Shown here piece after piece: positions 1-6,451 of a DNA stretch of 6,597 nucleotides. The first letter of the stretch is position 1. Every line of letters begins with the position of its first letter. The notes under the pieces are model-generated. The model had not been told where the DNA came from and did not search any database. It saw only the letters and a list, made by a program, of their open reading frames with translations. Where the stretch lies: positions 1 through 6,597 of the forward strand of contig CAZPMO010000229.1 in NCBI GenBank assembly GCA_964587515.1, given 5' to 3'. The stretch comes from CAZPMO01 sp964587515 (GTDB taxonomy: Bacteria > Pseudomonadota > Alphaproteobacteria > MPNO01). The position numbers were made by a program, and so were the translations under genes.

Positions 1-28
1 GGGAGAGACCTCCATACGAGTAATTCGG

Positions 29-1759
29 ATGACGAATTTGACTACCGATGTGCTGATCATCGGCGCCGGCGGCGCCGGCATGTATGCGGCCGTGGCGGCG
101 GCGCGCAACGGCGCACGGGCTCTGCTGGTCGACAAGAGCCTTATCGGGCGAGGCGGCGCGACGATCATGGCGCAGATGACCGTGGCCGGCGCCATCGCCG
201 AGGAGGTCCCGGATCACTGGACCCACCATCTCGCCGATACGCTCGCCGCCGGACGCGGCCTGTGCAATGAGAAGCTTTCAGCCATCCTGTGCGAGGAGGG
301 GCCGATCCGCATCCGCGAGATGGATGCGTGGAAGGTGGGCTGGGCGCGCCACGCCAACGGCCGTCTCCGCCAAGTGATGGCGCCGGGACACCAGGTCCCG
401 CGGTGCGTCTATGTCGAGTATCTCTACACCGGCCCGGCGGTCGCCAAGACGCTGCGCACGCAGGTCGCGCAAGGCGACGGAATCACCCGCGTCAGCGAGC
501 TATCGGTCATCGACCTCGTGGTGCATGACGGCCGCATCGCCGGCGCGGTCGCGCTCGACGTCGAGACAGGCGAGCCGGTCACCATCGCAGCCAAGTCGGT
601 CGTGGTGGCGGGCGGCGGGCTGACCAAGCTGTACCGGCGCAACAGTTCCTCGGTGAACATGGGGGGCGACGCCTATGCGCTCGCTCTCCGCGCGGGCGCC
701 GAGCTTATCGACATGGAGTTTCCCCAGTTCTTTCCCATCGGGCATCTGGCGCCCCGCCTGGTCGGTATGGACCCGATCATGTGGGATGCGTTCCGCTACA
801 AGCTCGGCGGCCTGCTCCTCAACGGCAACCACGAGGAGTTCATTGAAAACTATGGCGAGTCCGATTCGGGCACCTATACCGCGATGCGCGACATTACCAC
901 TTACGCCATTACCAAGGAGCTCGAGGCCGGGCGTGGATCGCCGGCCGGCGGGGCGTATCTCAGCTTCCAACATATCCCGGAGGCCGACCTGCGGGCCGAG
1001 TTTGGCCCGATCATCGACCGGCTGGCCGCCAACGGTATCGACCTGTCGGAGCGACCGGTCGAGGTCGCGCCGATCGCCCACTATCACATGGGCGGCATTC
1101 GGGTAGACGAGCGGATGGAGACCTGCGTCCCGGGGCTGTTCGCCGCCGGCGAGGCGGTGGGCGGCGCCAATGGCGCCAACCGGCTGTCGGGCAACGCAAT
1201 CACCGAGGCGTTCGTGTTCGGCGAGCGCGCCGGACGCTTCGCCGCCGAGAGCGCGGGATCGCAGTCTCTCGCCTGGCATAACTCCGACGCGGCGTCGGCG
1301 CTCGACGGTATCCGGGAGGTACGCGACCGCACCCGGCCGCGCGGCGCCGAGGCGGCCCGGAGCGGCGAGATGTGGGCCGAGCTTCAGGGGAGGATGTGGG
1401 ATGATGTCGGCGTGCTTCGAACCGAGGAGGGAATGACGCGCGCGCTGGCGCATATCCGAGAGATGCGCATCGAGGCGCGTGACAAACTCGGCCACCACGG
1501 CGACGGCCGCTTCGACATGGAGATGCAGGATGTCTTCGACCTGCGCGCGTCGTTGCTGACCGCGGAGACCGTGACGATGGCGGCGTTGCGGCGGCGCGAG
1601 AGCCGGGGCGCCCACCAGCGCGAAGACCTGCCGTCGGCGGAGCCCGCGCTCGAGCGCAACCAGGTGATCCGCCTCGGCGGCGATGGCAACCTTCTCCTCG
1701 ATTGGGCCGAGGTGGCGCGGGCCGACATTGCCCTCGTGCCGAAAGAGGCGTCGGCATGA
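29..1759 (+). CDS. FAD-dependent fumarate reductase/succinate dehydrogenase-type flavoprotein, substrate unknown
   Basis: The 576-residue protein is close in length to SdhA/FrdA (about 590) and has their landmarks in order. Residues 8-17 form the Rossmann dinucleotide-binding motif (GAGGAG, with the acidic D35 after beta-2). The capping domain holds R287 in a RDITTYAITKELEAGRG-type segment, matching the catalytic Arg of SdhA. HYHMGGI lies at 351-357, and a second FAD segment (LFAAGEAVGGANGANRLSGN) runs from about 370, with R385 matching a substrate-binding Arg. There is no signal peptide or membrane segment, so it is probably cytoplasmic. It differs from SdhA in two ways: the covalent-FAD His position is A44 (GGATIMAQ), implying non-covalent FAD, and the FWQFHP-type His is F235 (FPQFFP). 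A C4-dicarboxylate substrate is therefore doubtful. The ATG at 29 lies six residues before beta-1 and has only a weak GAG at 18-20; the frame is open to the window edge. Its stop overlaps the next start. Superfamily is secure; reaction is not. Confidence 0.9.
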   Translation: MTNLTTDVLIIGAGGAGMYAAVAAARNGARALLVDKSLIGRGGATIMAQMTVAGAIAEEVPDHWTHHLADTLAAGRGLCNEKLSAILCEEGPIRIREMDAWKVGWARHANGRLRQVMAPGHQVPRCVYVEYLYTGPAVAKTLRTQVAQGDGITRVSELSVIDLVVHDGRIAGAVALDVETGEPVTIAAKSVVVAGGGLTKLYRRNSSSVNMGGDAYALALRAGAELIDMEFPQFFPIGHLAPRLVGMDPIMWDAFRYKLGGLLLNGNHEEFIENYGESDSGTYTAMRDITTYAITKELEAGRGSPAGGAYLSFQHIPEADLRAEFGPIIDRLAANGIDLSERPVEVAPIAHYHMGGIRVDERMETCVPGLFAAGEAVGGANGANRLSGNAITEAFVFGERAGRFAAESAGSQSLAWHNSDAASALDGIREVRDRTRPRGAEAARSGEMWAELQGRMWDDVGVLRTEEGMTRALAHIREMRIEARDKLGHHGDGRFDMEMQDVFDLRASLLTAETVTMAALRRRESRGAHQREDLPSAEPALERNQVIRLGGDGNLLLDWAEVARADIALVPKEASA

Positions 1760-2121
1760 CCGAAGCCACTGTCACGCTGCGCATTCGGCGCGCCGCGCCC
1801 GGCGAGCCGGGGCACATGGAGACTTACGAGGTTCCCTACCGCGAGGGCATTTCGGTTCTCGACGCGGTGATGTGGATCCGCACCCACGTCGATTCCTCTC
1901 TCGCCATCCGCTACAGCTGCATCAACGCCAACTCGTGCAAGGAATGCATGGTGCGGGTCGACGGCAAGACCGGCTACGCCTGCATGTCGCGCCTCAGCGA
2001 GGCCGGTGCGACGATTGAACCGCTTGCGAACAAGCGGCTGATCCGCGATCTGATCACCGACATCGTGCCGCCCAAGGAGCGGCTCAAGGCAGCGGTCACC
2101 CCGGAGGATGAAGCCGGTTGA
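1756..2121 (+). CDS. Small [2Fe-2S] ferredoxin-like protein, SdhB/FrdB N-terminal domain only
   Basis: This 121-residue protein resembles the plant-type ferredoxin domain that forms the N-terminal half of SdhB/FrdB. Four cysteines, C55, C61, C64 and C76, make C-x5-C-x2-C-x11-C and should hold a [2Fe-2S] cluster. Standard SdhB has C-x4-C-x2-C-x11-C, so one residue is extra in the first loop. The following ATIEPLANKRLIRDLITD stretch (about 85-102) matches the IEPL..PVIKDL.VD segment after the last cluster cysteine in SdhB. The SdhB C-terminal domain with its [4Fe-4S] and [3Fe-4S] clusters is absent, so the protein has about half the usual length (about 240). The start overlaps the flavoprotein stop in an ATGA, typical of coupled translation, and its most likely role is electron partner of that flavoprotein. 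A longer in-frame start at 1702 lies inside the upstream gene and is less likely. No membrane anchor subunit follows. Confidence 0.88.
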   Translation: MTEATVTLRIRRAAPGEPGHMETYEVPYREGISVLDAVMWIRTHVDSSLAIRYSCINANSCKECMVRVDGKTGYACMSRLSEAGATIEPLANKRLIRDLITDIVPPKERLKAAVTPEDEAG

Positions 2122-2329
2122 ATTAACGCGCAAGCCGCCGCGCCATGTGTCGTTGAGGATTGCAAGTACTTCGGTCACTCTCCGGATGAAAACGGTGTAC
2201 GGGATCGAAATGCCGGCATATCGCCGGTTCAGGTCCTCTCTACCCCGAAAACCGAAGTTTGGACGGCCGCGCGGAATTTTCACCTGCCCGCCGCCATTCC
2301 CCGTTTCCCCAATCCGGGCGCTTCAATTA

Positions 2330-2356
2330 CCCTGCCGGCGCGAACAACAGGCAGGG
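2330..2356 (+). promoter_or_regulatory. RBS-overlapping 7-bp hairpin
   Basis: CCCTGCC at 2330-2336 pairs perfectly with GGCAGGG at 2350-2356 across a 13-nt loop. The 3' arm covers the first four bases (AGGG) of the Shine-Dalgarno sequence of the aldolase gene. Such a stem could lower ribosome access, but a chance inverted repeat in GC-rich DNA is also possible. Confidence 0.3.
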
Positions 2357-2359
2357 AGG
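2353..2359 (+). promoter_or_regulatory. Ribosome binding site of the aldolase gene
   Basis: AGGGAGG is followed by 7 nt and then the ATG at 2367. It is the strongest Shine-Dalgarno match in the window and decides the start of the class II aldolase over an in-frame ATG 108 nt upstream at 2259, whose extra 36 residues (rich in Arg, Pro and Ser) do not look like part of the family. Confidence 0.75.
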
Positions 2360-2366
2360 CCCAGCC

Positions 2367-3083
2367 ATGGGGTCATTGATCGAGCCGCTGCGCCATGTGG
2401 TCAGCGCCAACCGGATACTCGCGCGCGAGGGCGTGGTCGATGCGTTCGGCCATGTCAGCATCCGACACCCGGAACGCCCCGACCGCTTCCTAATGGCGCG
2501 CTCGCGCAGCCCGGAGCTGGTCACCTATGACGATATCCTGGAGTTCGATCTCGGCGGCGAGCCCATCGATCCAAACGGCCCGCCGGTCTATGCCGAGCGC
2601 TTCATCCATGCCGCCATCTTCGAGGCCCGGCCCGACGTGAATTCGGTGGTGCACAACCACGCCCACGAGCTGATCCCGTTCGGCGTCACCGGCCAGAAGC
2701 TGCGCCCCATGCTGCACGTGGCGGCGCGCATGGGCGACGACATCCCGATCTGGGATATCCGCGACAAGTTCGGCGACACCAACCTGCTGGTGGTCAATAT
2801 CGAGCAGGGCCGCGACCTGGCCAAGGCGCTGGGCGACAACACGGTGGCGCTGATGCGCGGCCATGGCTGCGCCGTCGCCGCCGAAAACATCCACCAGTCG
2901 GTGCTGACCTCGATTTACACCCAGATCAACGCGCGGCTTCAGTCGCAGGCGATGCAGATGGGCGACGTCACGTATTTGTCGCCGGGCGAGATCGAGGCCG
3001 CGACGGTGACCACCAAGGGCACGCTCGGCCGCGACCGGGCCTGGGAGTATCTGCGCCAGCGCGCCGGCTGCCAGGACATCTGA
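2367..3083 (+). CDS. Class II aldolase/adducin-family metalloenzyme (aldolase or decarboxylase)
   Basis: The 238-residue protein has the class II (zinc-dependent) aldolase fold pattern seen in L-fuculose-phosphate aldolase FucA. E77 in the YAERFIH segment matches the catalytic acid/base Glu. H96 and H98 in VVHNHAH match the HxH metal ligands, and H166 in MRGHGCAV matches the third His ligand. The early segment GVVDAFGHVSIRHP (about 22-35) is typical of non-sugar members of the family. Members cleave hydroxy-oxo compounds by a retro-aldol step or decarboxylate, as in the dihydroxyphthalate decarboxylases of aromatic pathways. The expected metal is a divalent ion, and no targeting signal is seen, so it should be cytoplasmic. 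Its TGA overlaps the next ATG by one base, so it is probably co-translated with the MetE-like genes. An epimerase or decarboxylase role is as likely as a true aldolase; the exact substrate is unknown. Confidence 0.9.
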   Translation: MGSLIEPLRHVVSANRILAREGVVDAFGHVSIRHPERPDRFLMARSRSPELVTYDDILEFDLGGEPIDPNGPPVYAERFIHAAIFEARPDVNSVVHNHAHELIPFGVTGQKLRPMLHVAARMGDDIPIWDIRDKFGDTNLLVVNIEQGRDLAKALGDNTVALMRGHGCAVAAENIHQSVLTSIYTQINARLQSQAMQMGDVTYLSPGEIEAATVTTKGTLGRDRAWEYLRQRAGCQDI

Positions 3084-4201
3084 TGAGCGGATCGGGAAAA
3101 CCGCCGTTCCGCGCCGATCACGTGGGCTCGCTACTGCGCCCTGAAAGCCTGATCGCGGCGCGGGCGCGGCACGCGGCGGGCGAAATCGACGATGACGGCC
3201 TGCGCGAGGTCGAGGATGATTGCATCCGCGACGTGGTGCGCCTGCAGGAGGATATCGGCCTGACCGGCGTTACCGACGGTGAATATCGCCGCACCAGTTG
3301 GAGCAGCGATTTCCTGCGCCGGATCGAGGGCGTCGAGGTCACCGCCGGTCAGTTCGCGTCGTCGTTCAAGCGCGCCGATGATGTGGATGTCCAGCACAAG
3401 CCGCCGACCATGCGGGTGACGGGAAAGCTGGCGAATCCGGGCGGCATCCAGGCGCGCGATTTCGAGTTCTTGAAATCGGTGACGAAAGCCACGCCGAAAG
3501 TGTGCATCCCGTCGCCGTCCATGCTGCATTTCCGGGGCGGGCGCGCCGCCATCGACGAAGGCGCCTATCCCGACATGGATGGCTTCTTCGCCGACCTCGC
3601 CGCCGTCTATAACGCGGAGATCATGGGCCTCGCCGCCAAGGGCGCGCGCTACGTACAGCTCGACGACACCAACTTCGCCTATCTGTGCGACCCGTCCATC
3701 CGCGAAGCCACGGCGCGCCTGGGAGAGGACCCGGACGCCCTGCCCCGCACTTATTGCCGGCTGCTGAACGAGTCGATCCGGGGCCGGCCCGATGACATGG
3801 CGGTGACGGTCCATATGTGCCGGGGCAATTTCCGCTCGGCCTGGGTCGCCGAGGGCGGCTATGAGCCGGTCGCCGAGGTGCTGTTCAACGAGTTGGAGGT
3901 CGACGGCATCTTCATGGAATATGACGACGAGCGGTCCGGCGATTTCGCGCCACTGCGGTTCGTGCCTCCGGGCAAGACCATCGTGCTGGGACTGCTGACG
4001 TCGAAGCGGCCGGAGCTCGAGACCGCCGACGATATCAAACGCCGCGTCGAGGAAGCCGCGAAATACGTCGCCCTCGACCAGCTTGCGTTGAGCCCGCAAT
4101 GCGGGTTTTCATCGACCGCGCACGGCAACGATCTCACCGTCGAGGACGAGATCGCGAAACTTCGCCGCGTGATCGAAATCGCCGAGGACATCTGGGGATG
4201 A
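3083..4201 (+). CDS. Short MetE-like zinc-dependent methyltransferase (YxjG/YxjH type), copy 1
   Basis: This 372-residue protein corresponds to the C-terminal catalytic half of cobalamin-independent methionine synthase MetE (about 750 residues) and lacks the MetE N-terminal domain. It opens with PFRADHVGSLLRP (8-20), the hallmark of the short YxjG/YxjH-type group. The zinc site is intact: H244 and C246 (VHMCRGN), E279 (FMEYD) and C340 (SPQCGF) match His641, Cys643, Glu665 and Cys726 of E. coli MetE. The family activates a thiol on zinc and alkylates it, normally homocysteine. The single-domain epoxyalkane:coenzyme M transferases share the site, so the thiol acceptor and carbon donor are open. 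It starts within the aldolase stop (TGATG), and its closest relative in the window is the next gene. It is usually annotated as 5-methyltetrahydropteroyltriglutamate--homocysteine methyltransferase, but an isolated catabolic setting argues for a specialised role. Confidence 0.88.
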   Translation: MSGSGKPPFRADHVGSLLRPESLIAARARHAAGEIDDDGLREVEDDCIRDVVRLQEDIGLTGVTDGEYRRTSWSSDFLRRIEGVEVTAGQFASSFKRADDVDVQHKPPTMRVTGKLANPGGIQARDFEFLKSVTKATPKVCIPSPSMLHFRGGRAAIDEGAYPDMDGFFADLAAVYNAEIMGLAAKGARYVQLDDTNFAYLCDPSIREATARLGEDPDALPRTYCRLLNESIRGRPDDMAVTVHMCRGNFRSAWVAEGGYEPVAEVLFNELEVDGIFMEYDDERSGDFAPLRFVPPGKTIVLGLLTSKRPELETADDIKRRVEEAAKYVALDQLALSPQCGFSSTAHGNDLTVEDEIAKLRRVIEIAEDIWG

Positions 4202-4205
4202 GGAC

Positions 4206-5360
4206 ATGACGGAAACCAGGAAACCGCCCTTCCGCGCCGACCACGTGGGCAGCCTGCTGCGGCCCGAACGGCTGAAACAGGCGCGCGAGAAATTCCTCGG
4301 CGCGCAGACGGCGGACGAGAACCTCAGCCCCCACGACAACGCCGATTTGCGCGCCGTCGAGGACGATTGCGTGCGCGAGGCCATCGCGTTGCAGAAAGAC
4401 GCCGGGCTGCGCCTCGCCACCGACGGCGAATTCCGCCGCCGCAGCTGGTGGCTGGAGCTGATCATGACCTGGGACGGGTTCTCCGCGACCCGCGAGGGCG
4501 CGTCATCGCCGTTCGCGTGGCGCAACGCCGAGGGCAAGCAGCAGGATTTCTCCACCCTGTGGGTCGGCGGCAAGATCGGCTGGCGTCGGAGCGCGGTGGC
4601 GCGCGCCTTGGAATTTCTCGCCGCCAACACCGACGCGGTGCCCAAGGTCACCATCCCGGCGCCCCAGGTGGTGCACTGCTTCATGGGCGGCGATACGGGC
4701 GTGCGCGAATCCTTCTATGGCGGCGATATCGACGGGTTCTGGGATGACCTTGTCGCGGCCTACCGCCAGGAGCTGGCGGCGCTGGTGGCGGCGGGGGCGC
4801 GCTACATCCAGCTCGACGACACTTCGATCGCCTTTCTGTGCGATCCCGCCCTGCAGCAGGTGGTGCGCGACTGGGGCCGCGAGCCGCACGACCAGCTCCA
4901 GGAATATGCAAAGCGCATCAATGAGTGCGTCGCCGGCCTGCCCGACGACGTCACCGTGACGCTGCACCAGTGCCGCGGCAACCGCGAGGGGCTGTGGGCG
5001 GCGGAAGGCGGTTATGATTTCGTGGCCGACGTGATGTTCAACGGAATCGATGTCGACGGCTATTTCCTGGAATACGACACCGAGCGCGCCGGTACGTTCG
5101 AGCCGCTGCGCTTCGTGCCGGACGGCAAGGTGGTGGCGCTGGGCATCGTCTCGACCAAGACGCCGGAACTCGAATCCGCCGACGATCTCAAACGGCGCAT
5201 CGAGGAAGCCGCGAAATACGCGCCCCTGGAACGCCTGTCGCTGTCGACCCAGTGCGGTTTCGCAAGCTCGGTGCGCGGCAACCCCATGACCGAAGCCGAC
5301 GAAGCCCGGAAGCTGGCCCGCATCGTCGAGGTGGCGCGGGATGTTTGGTCGGATGCCTGA
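4206..5360 (+). CDS. Short MetE-like zinc-dependent methyltransferase, copy 2 (tandem paralogue)
   Basis: The 384-residue protein is a tandem paralogue of the preceding gene. The start (KPPFRADHVGSLLRPE) is almost identical, and the zinc ligands are kept as H254 and C256 (LHQCRGN), E289 (FLEYD) and C350 (STQCGF). Similarity is strong at the N-terminus and from about residue 170 to the end. The segment at about 85-165 is very different: here it is rich in Trp/Phe and includes WVGGKIGWRR, whereas copy 1 has a Lys/Asp-rich stretch. In MetE-fold proteins such loops help shape the donor pocket, so the copies probably handle different substrates or form a heteromer. The ATG follows the previous stop by 4 nt; GGGGA at 4194-4198 with 7-nt spacing is the likely RBS. 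It is the last gene of the operon and converges with the dioxygenase-like gene. As for copy 1, methionine synthase or EaCoMT-like thiol alkylation are both possible. Confidence 0.88.
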   Translation: MTETRKPPFRADHVGSLLRPERLKQAREKFLGAQTADENLSPHDNADLRAVEDDCVREAIALQKDAGLRLATDGEFRRRSWWLELIMTWDGFSATREGASSPFAWRNAEGKQQDFSTLWVGGKIGWRRSAVARALEFLAANTDAVPKVTIPAPQVVHCFMGGDTGVRESFYGGDIDGFWDDLVAAYRQELAALVAAGARYIQLDDTSIAFLCDPALQQVVRDWGREPHDQLQEYAKRINECVAGLPDDVTVTLHQCRGNREGLWAAEGGYDFVADVMFNGIDVDGYFLEYDTERAGTFEPLRFVPDGKVVALGIVSTKTPELESADDLKRRIEEAAKYAPLERLSLSTQCGFASSVRGNPMTEADEARKLARIVEVARDVWSDA

Positions 5361-5366
5361 ACGCGG

Positions 5367-5385
5367 CGCCTATTCCCAGTAGGCG
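5367..5385. other. Stem-loop at the convergent gene junction, possible weak terminator
   Basis: CGCCTA (5367-5372) and TAGGCG (5380-5385) form a perfect 6-bp stem with a 7-nt loop. It starts 7 nt after the stop of the second MetE-like gene and overlaps the stop and last codons of the minus-strand gene. There is no T-run on either strand, so it does not meet the usual rule for an intrinsic terminator. It is the only hairpin I see between the converging genes. Confidence 0.25.
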
Positions 5386-6380
5386 AAACCCATGGCGTTG
5401 CCGGTGCCGGCGTCCGAGCGATAGCACGGCACGTAATCGACCAGGGTCATGTCGAGGCCGCACTCGGCCATAAGTCCCGCCATGGGAATCCAGTTCTTGA
5501 TCTCGGACGATCCAGACTGCAAATGGTCCTCGGGCAGCGCCGCCAGCGCGTCGCCGTCATTGGCGGCCAGCGCGTCCAACAGCTTGCGGTCCAGCGTCTC
5601 GTCGATCACGAAATGGCTGAGCCCGCCGGACGCGATCACCGCGACGGTGGCGTCCGCGTCCCAGCTTTGGATGGCGCGGCCCAGCGCCTTGCCGAATTTC
5701 ACGCACCGCGCGGCGCTCGGCTGGTTGGGCGGATAGAACGTGTTCTGGAACACCGGCACGTTGGGGATCACGTTGTCGTTCATCAGGCGGCGATAGACGA
5801 AACCGAACGCATGCGGGATGCCGTTCACGTAACCGGAACCCTTGGGCAGCACCGCCGATTGCCCGACGTCGAACTCGTCGGCCATCAGGCTCTCAATAAT
5901 ATGACGGCCGAGCGCCGGCAGGCCGGGATAGACCGCGTCCTCGGGCGGCGCGTGGCCGCGCTCGGCGATGGCGACGCCGGGCGGCAAATTGGCGATCTGG
6001 GCGGCGGTGCGCGGCCGGTTCTCGATGGTCTCGCCCCAGAAGACCGAGAAGGCCGGGAAATTGTCCTCCATGAACAGCTCGCGCTGATCGTTGCCGATGA
6101 TCACCGCGGCGTCGGGCGCGGCAGCCGCGAACTTCCCGGCCAGCGTCGCGATCCCGGCCTGACAGGCCGCGTGACGCGCCCGCCATTTCTCGGGCGAGAC
6201 CTCGCGGCCCGGATCCTCGGCGCGGCGCGCCTCCACCAGCGCATCGAAAGCGTAGCTGCCGCCCCGGAACATAAGCGCCGGGTTCTGCCGGTCCGCCGCG
6301 ACGCGCCCGTCCCACTGCTCCCACGGCGTCGACAGCATGGGGCTGTGCGACGTCGCCAATCCAAGAACGATCCTGGCCAT
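5370..6380 (-). CDS. LigB-family class III extradiol dioxygenase-like protein with an altered metal site
   Basis: This 336-residue protein has the pattern of the LigB/MhpB (class III) extradiol ring-cleavage family, in which Fe(II) sits on a 2-His-1-Glu site. H12 in ATSHSP matches the first iron His. E293 in SSEIKNWI matches the iron Glu, and H256 in SGGLSHF matches the catalytic acid/base His. H190 (GIPHAFGF) fits the second conserved catalytic His of MhpB. The end, GTGNAMGFAYW (326-335), is typical of the family. The second iron His, expected after Asp in a NDH motif, is Q99 (GNDQRE). Either the metal site uses another residue, or this is a subfamily with different chemistry. No LigA-type small subunit lies beside it. 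The ATG at 6380 is supported by GGAG at 6390-6393 (9-nt spacing) and an in-frame TAA at 6399-6401 upstream. It lies on the opposite strand to the other genes and could come under separate control. Confidence 0.87.
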   Translation of the reverse strand: MARIVLGLATSHSPMLSTPWEQWDGRVAADRQNPALMFRGGSYAFDALVEARRAEDPGREVSPEKWRARHAACQAGIATLAGKFAAAAPDAAVIIGNDQRELFMEDNFPAFSVFWGETIENRPRTAAQIANLPPGVAIAERGHAPPEDAVYPGLPALGRHIIESLMADEFDVGQSAVLPKGSGYVNGIPHAFGFVYRRLMNDNVIPNVPVFQNTFYPPNQPSAARCVKFGKALGRAIQSWDADATVAVIASGGLSHFVIDETLDRKLLDALAANDGDALAALPEDHLQSGSSEIKNWIPMAGLMAECGLDMTLVDYVPCYRSDAGTGNAMGFAYWE

Positions 6381-6451
6381 GGGAAAATACTCCGAAAGTT
6401 ACGCCGCCATGGTCGCAGCTTCACCCGTGACCGGCAAGATGCGGGGCCGCA

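Larger units (their letters stand above)
2122..2366 (+). promoter_or_regulatory. Intergenic leader upstream of the aldolase operon
   Basis: This 245-bp gap is the longest non-coding stretch between plus-strand genes and separates the flavoprotein pair from the three-gene operon, so it probably carries that operon's promoter. I see no convincing -35/-10 pair. Two hairpins can be drawn: CCGGC/GCCGG at 2213-2217 and 2223-2227 with a 5-nt loop, and CCCTGCC/GGCAGGG at 2330-2336 and 2350-2356. The first is not followed by a T-run, so it does not look like an intrinsic terminator for the upstream pair. No SAM or cobalamin riboswitch signature was recognised by eye, although methionine-synthase-like genes lie downstream. 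Confidence 0.4.

Noticed and set aside
1..23. Possible tail of an upstream gene ending at TAA 21-23, 5 nt before the flavoprotein start
   Set aside because: Only seven codons are visible, so neither reading frame nor product can be supported; two other frames are also open to the edge.
63..80. Tandem GGCGCCGGC repeat
   Set aside because: It encodes the GAGGAG of the FAD-binding motif, so protein constraint and GC-rich codons explain it.
500..1615. Long open frame (371 codons) on the minus strand inside the flavoprotein gene
   Set aside because: It lies wholly opposite a gene with clear family motifs, and its translation is rich in Arg, Ala and His with no recognisable domain. Long antisense frames are expected in DNA this GC-rich.
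1384..2283. Minus-strand open frame (299 codons) spanning the end of the flavoprotein, the iron-sulfur gene and part of the leader
   Set aside because: It crosses two well-supported plus-strand genes, and its composition is that of antisense translation without a domain.
2122..2366. SAM-II or cobalamin riboswitch in the leader upstream of MetE-like genes
   Set aside because: No recognisable SAM-II core or B12-box was found by eye, and the first gene downstream is the aldolase. A covariance-model search would settle it.
2108..2530. Plus-strand open frame across the leader into the aldolase gene
   Set aside because: It is out of frame with the aldolase, has no ribosome binding site, and its translation is low-complexity Arg/Pro-rich.
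3131..4099. Long open frame (322 codons) on the minus strand inside the first MetE-like gene
   Set aside because: It has no motifs, is fully antisense to a gene with intact zinc-site residues, and fits the high-GC shadow pattern.
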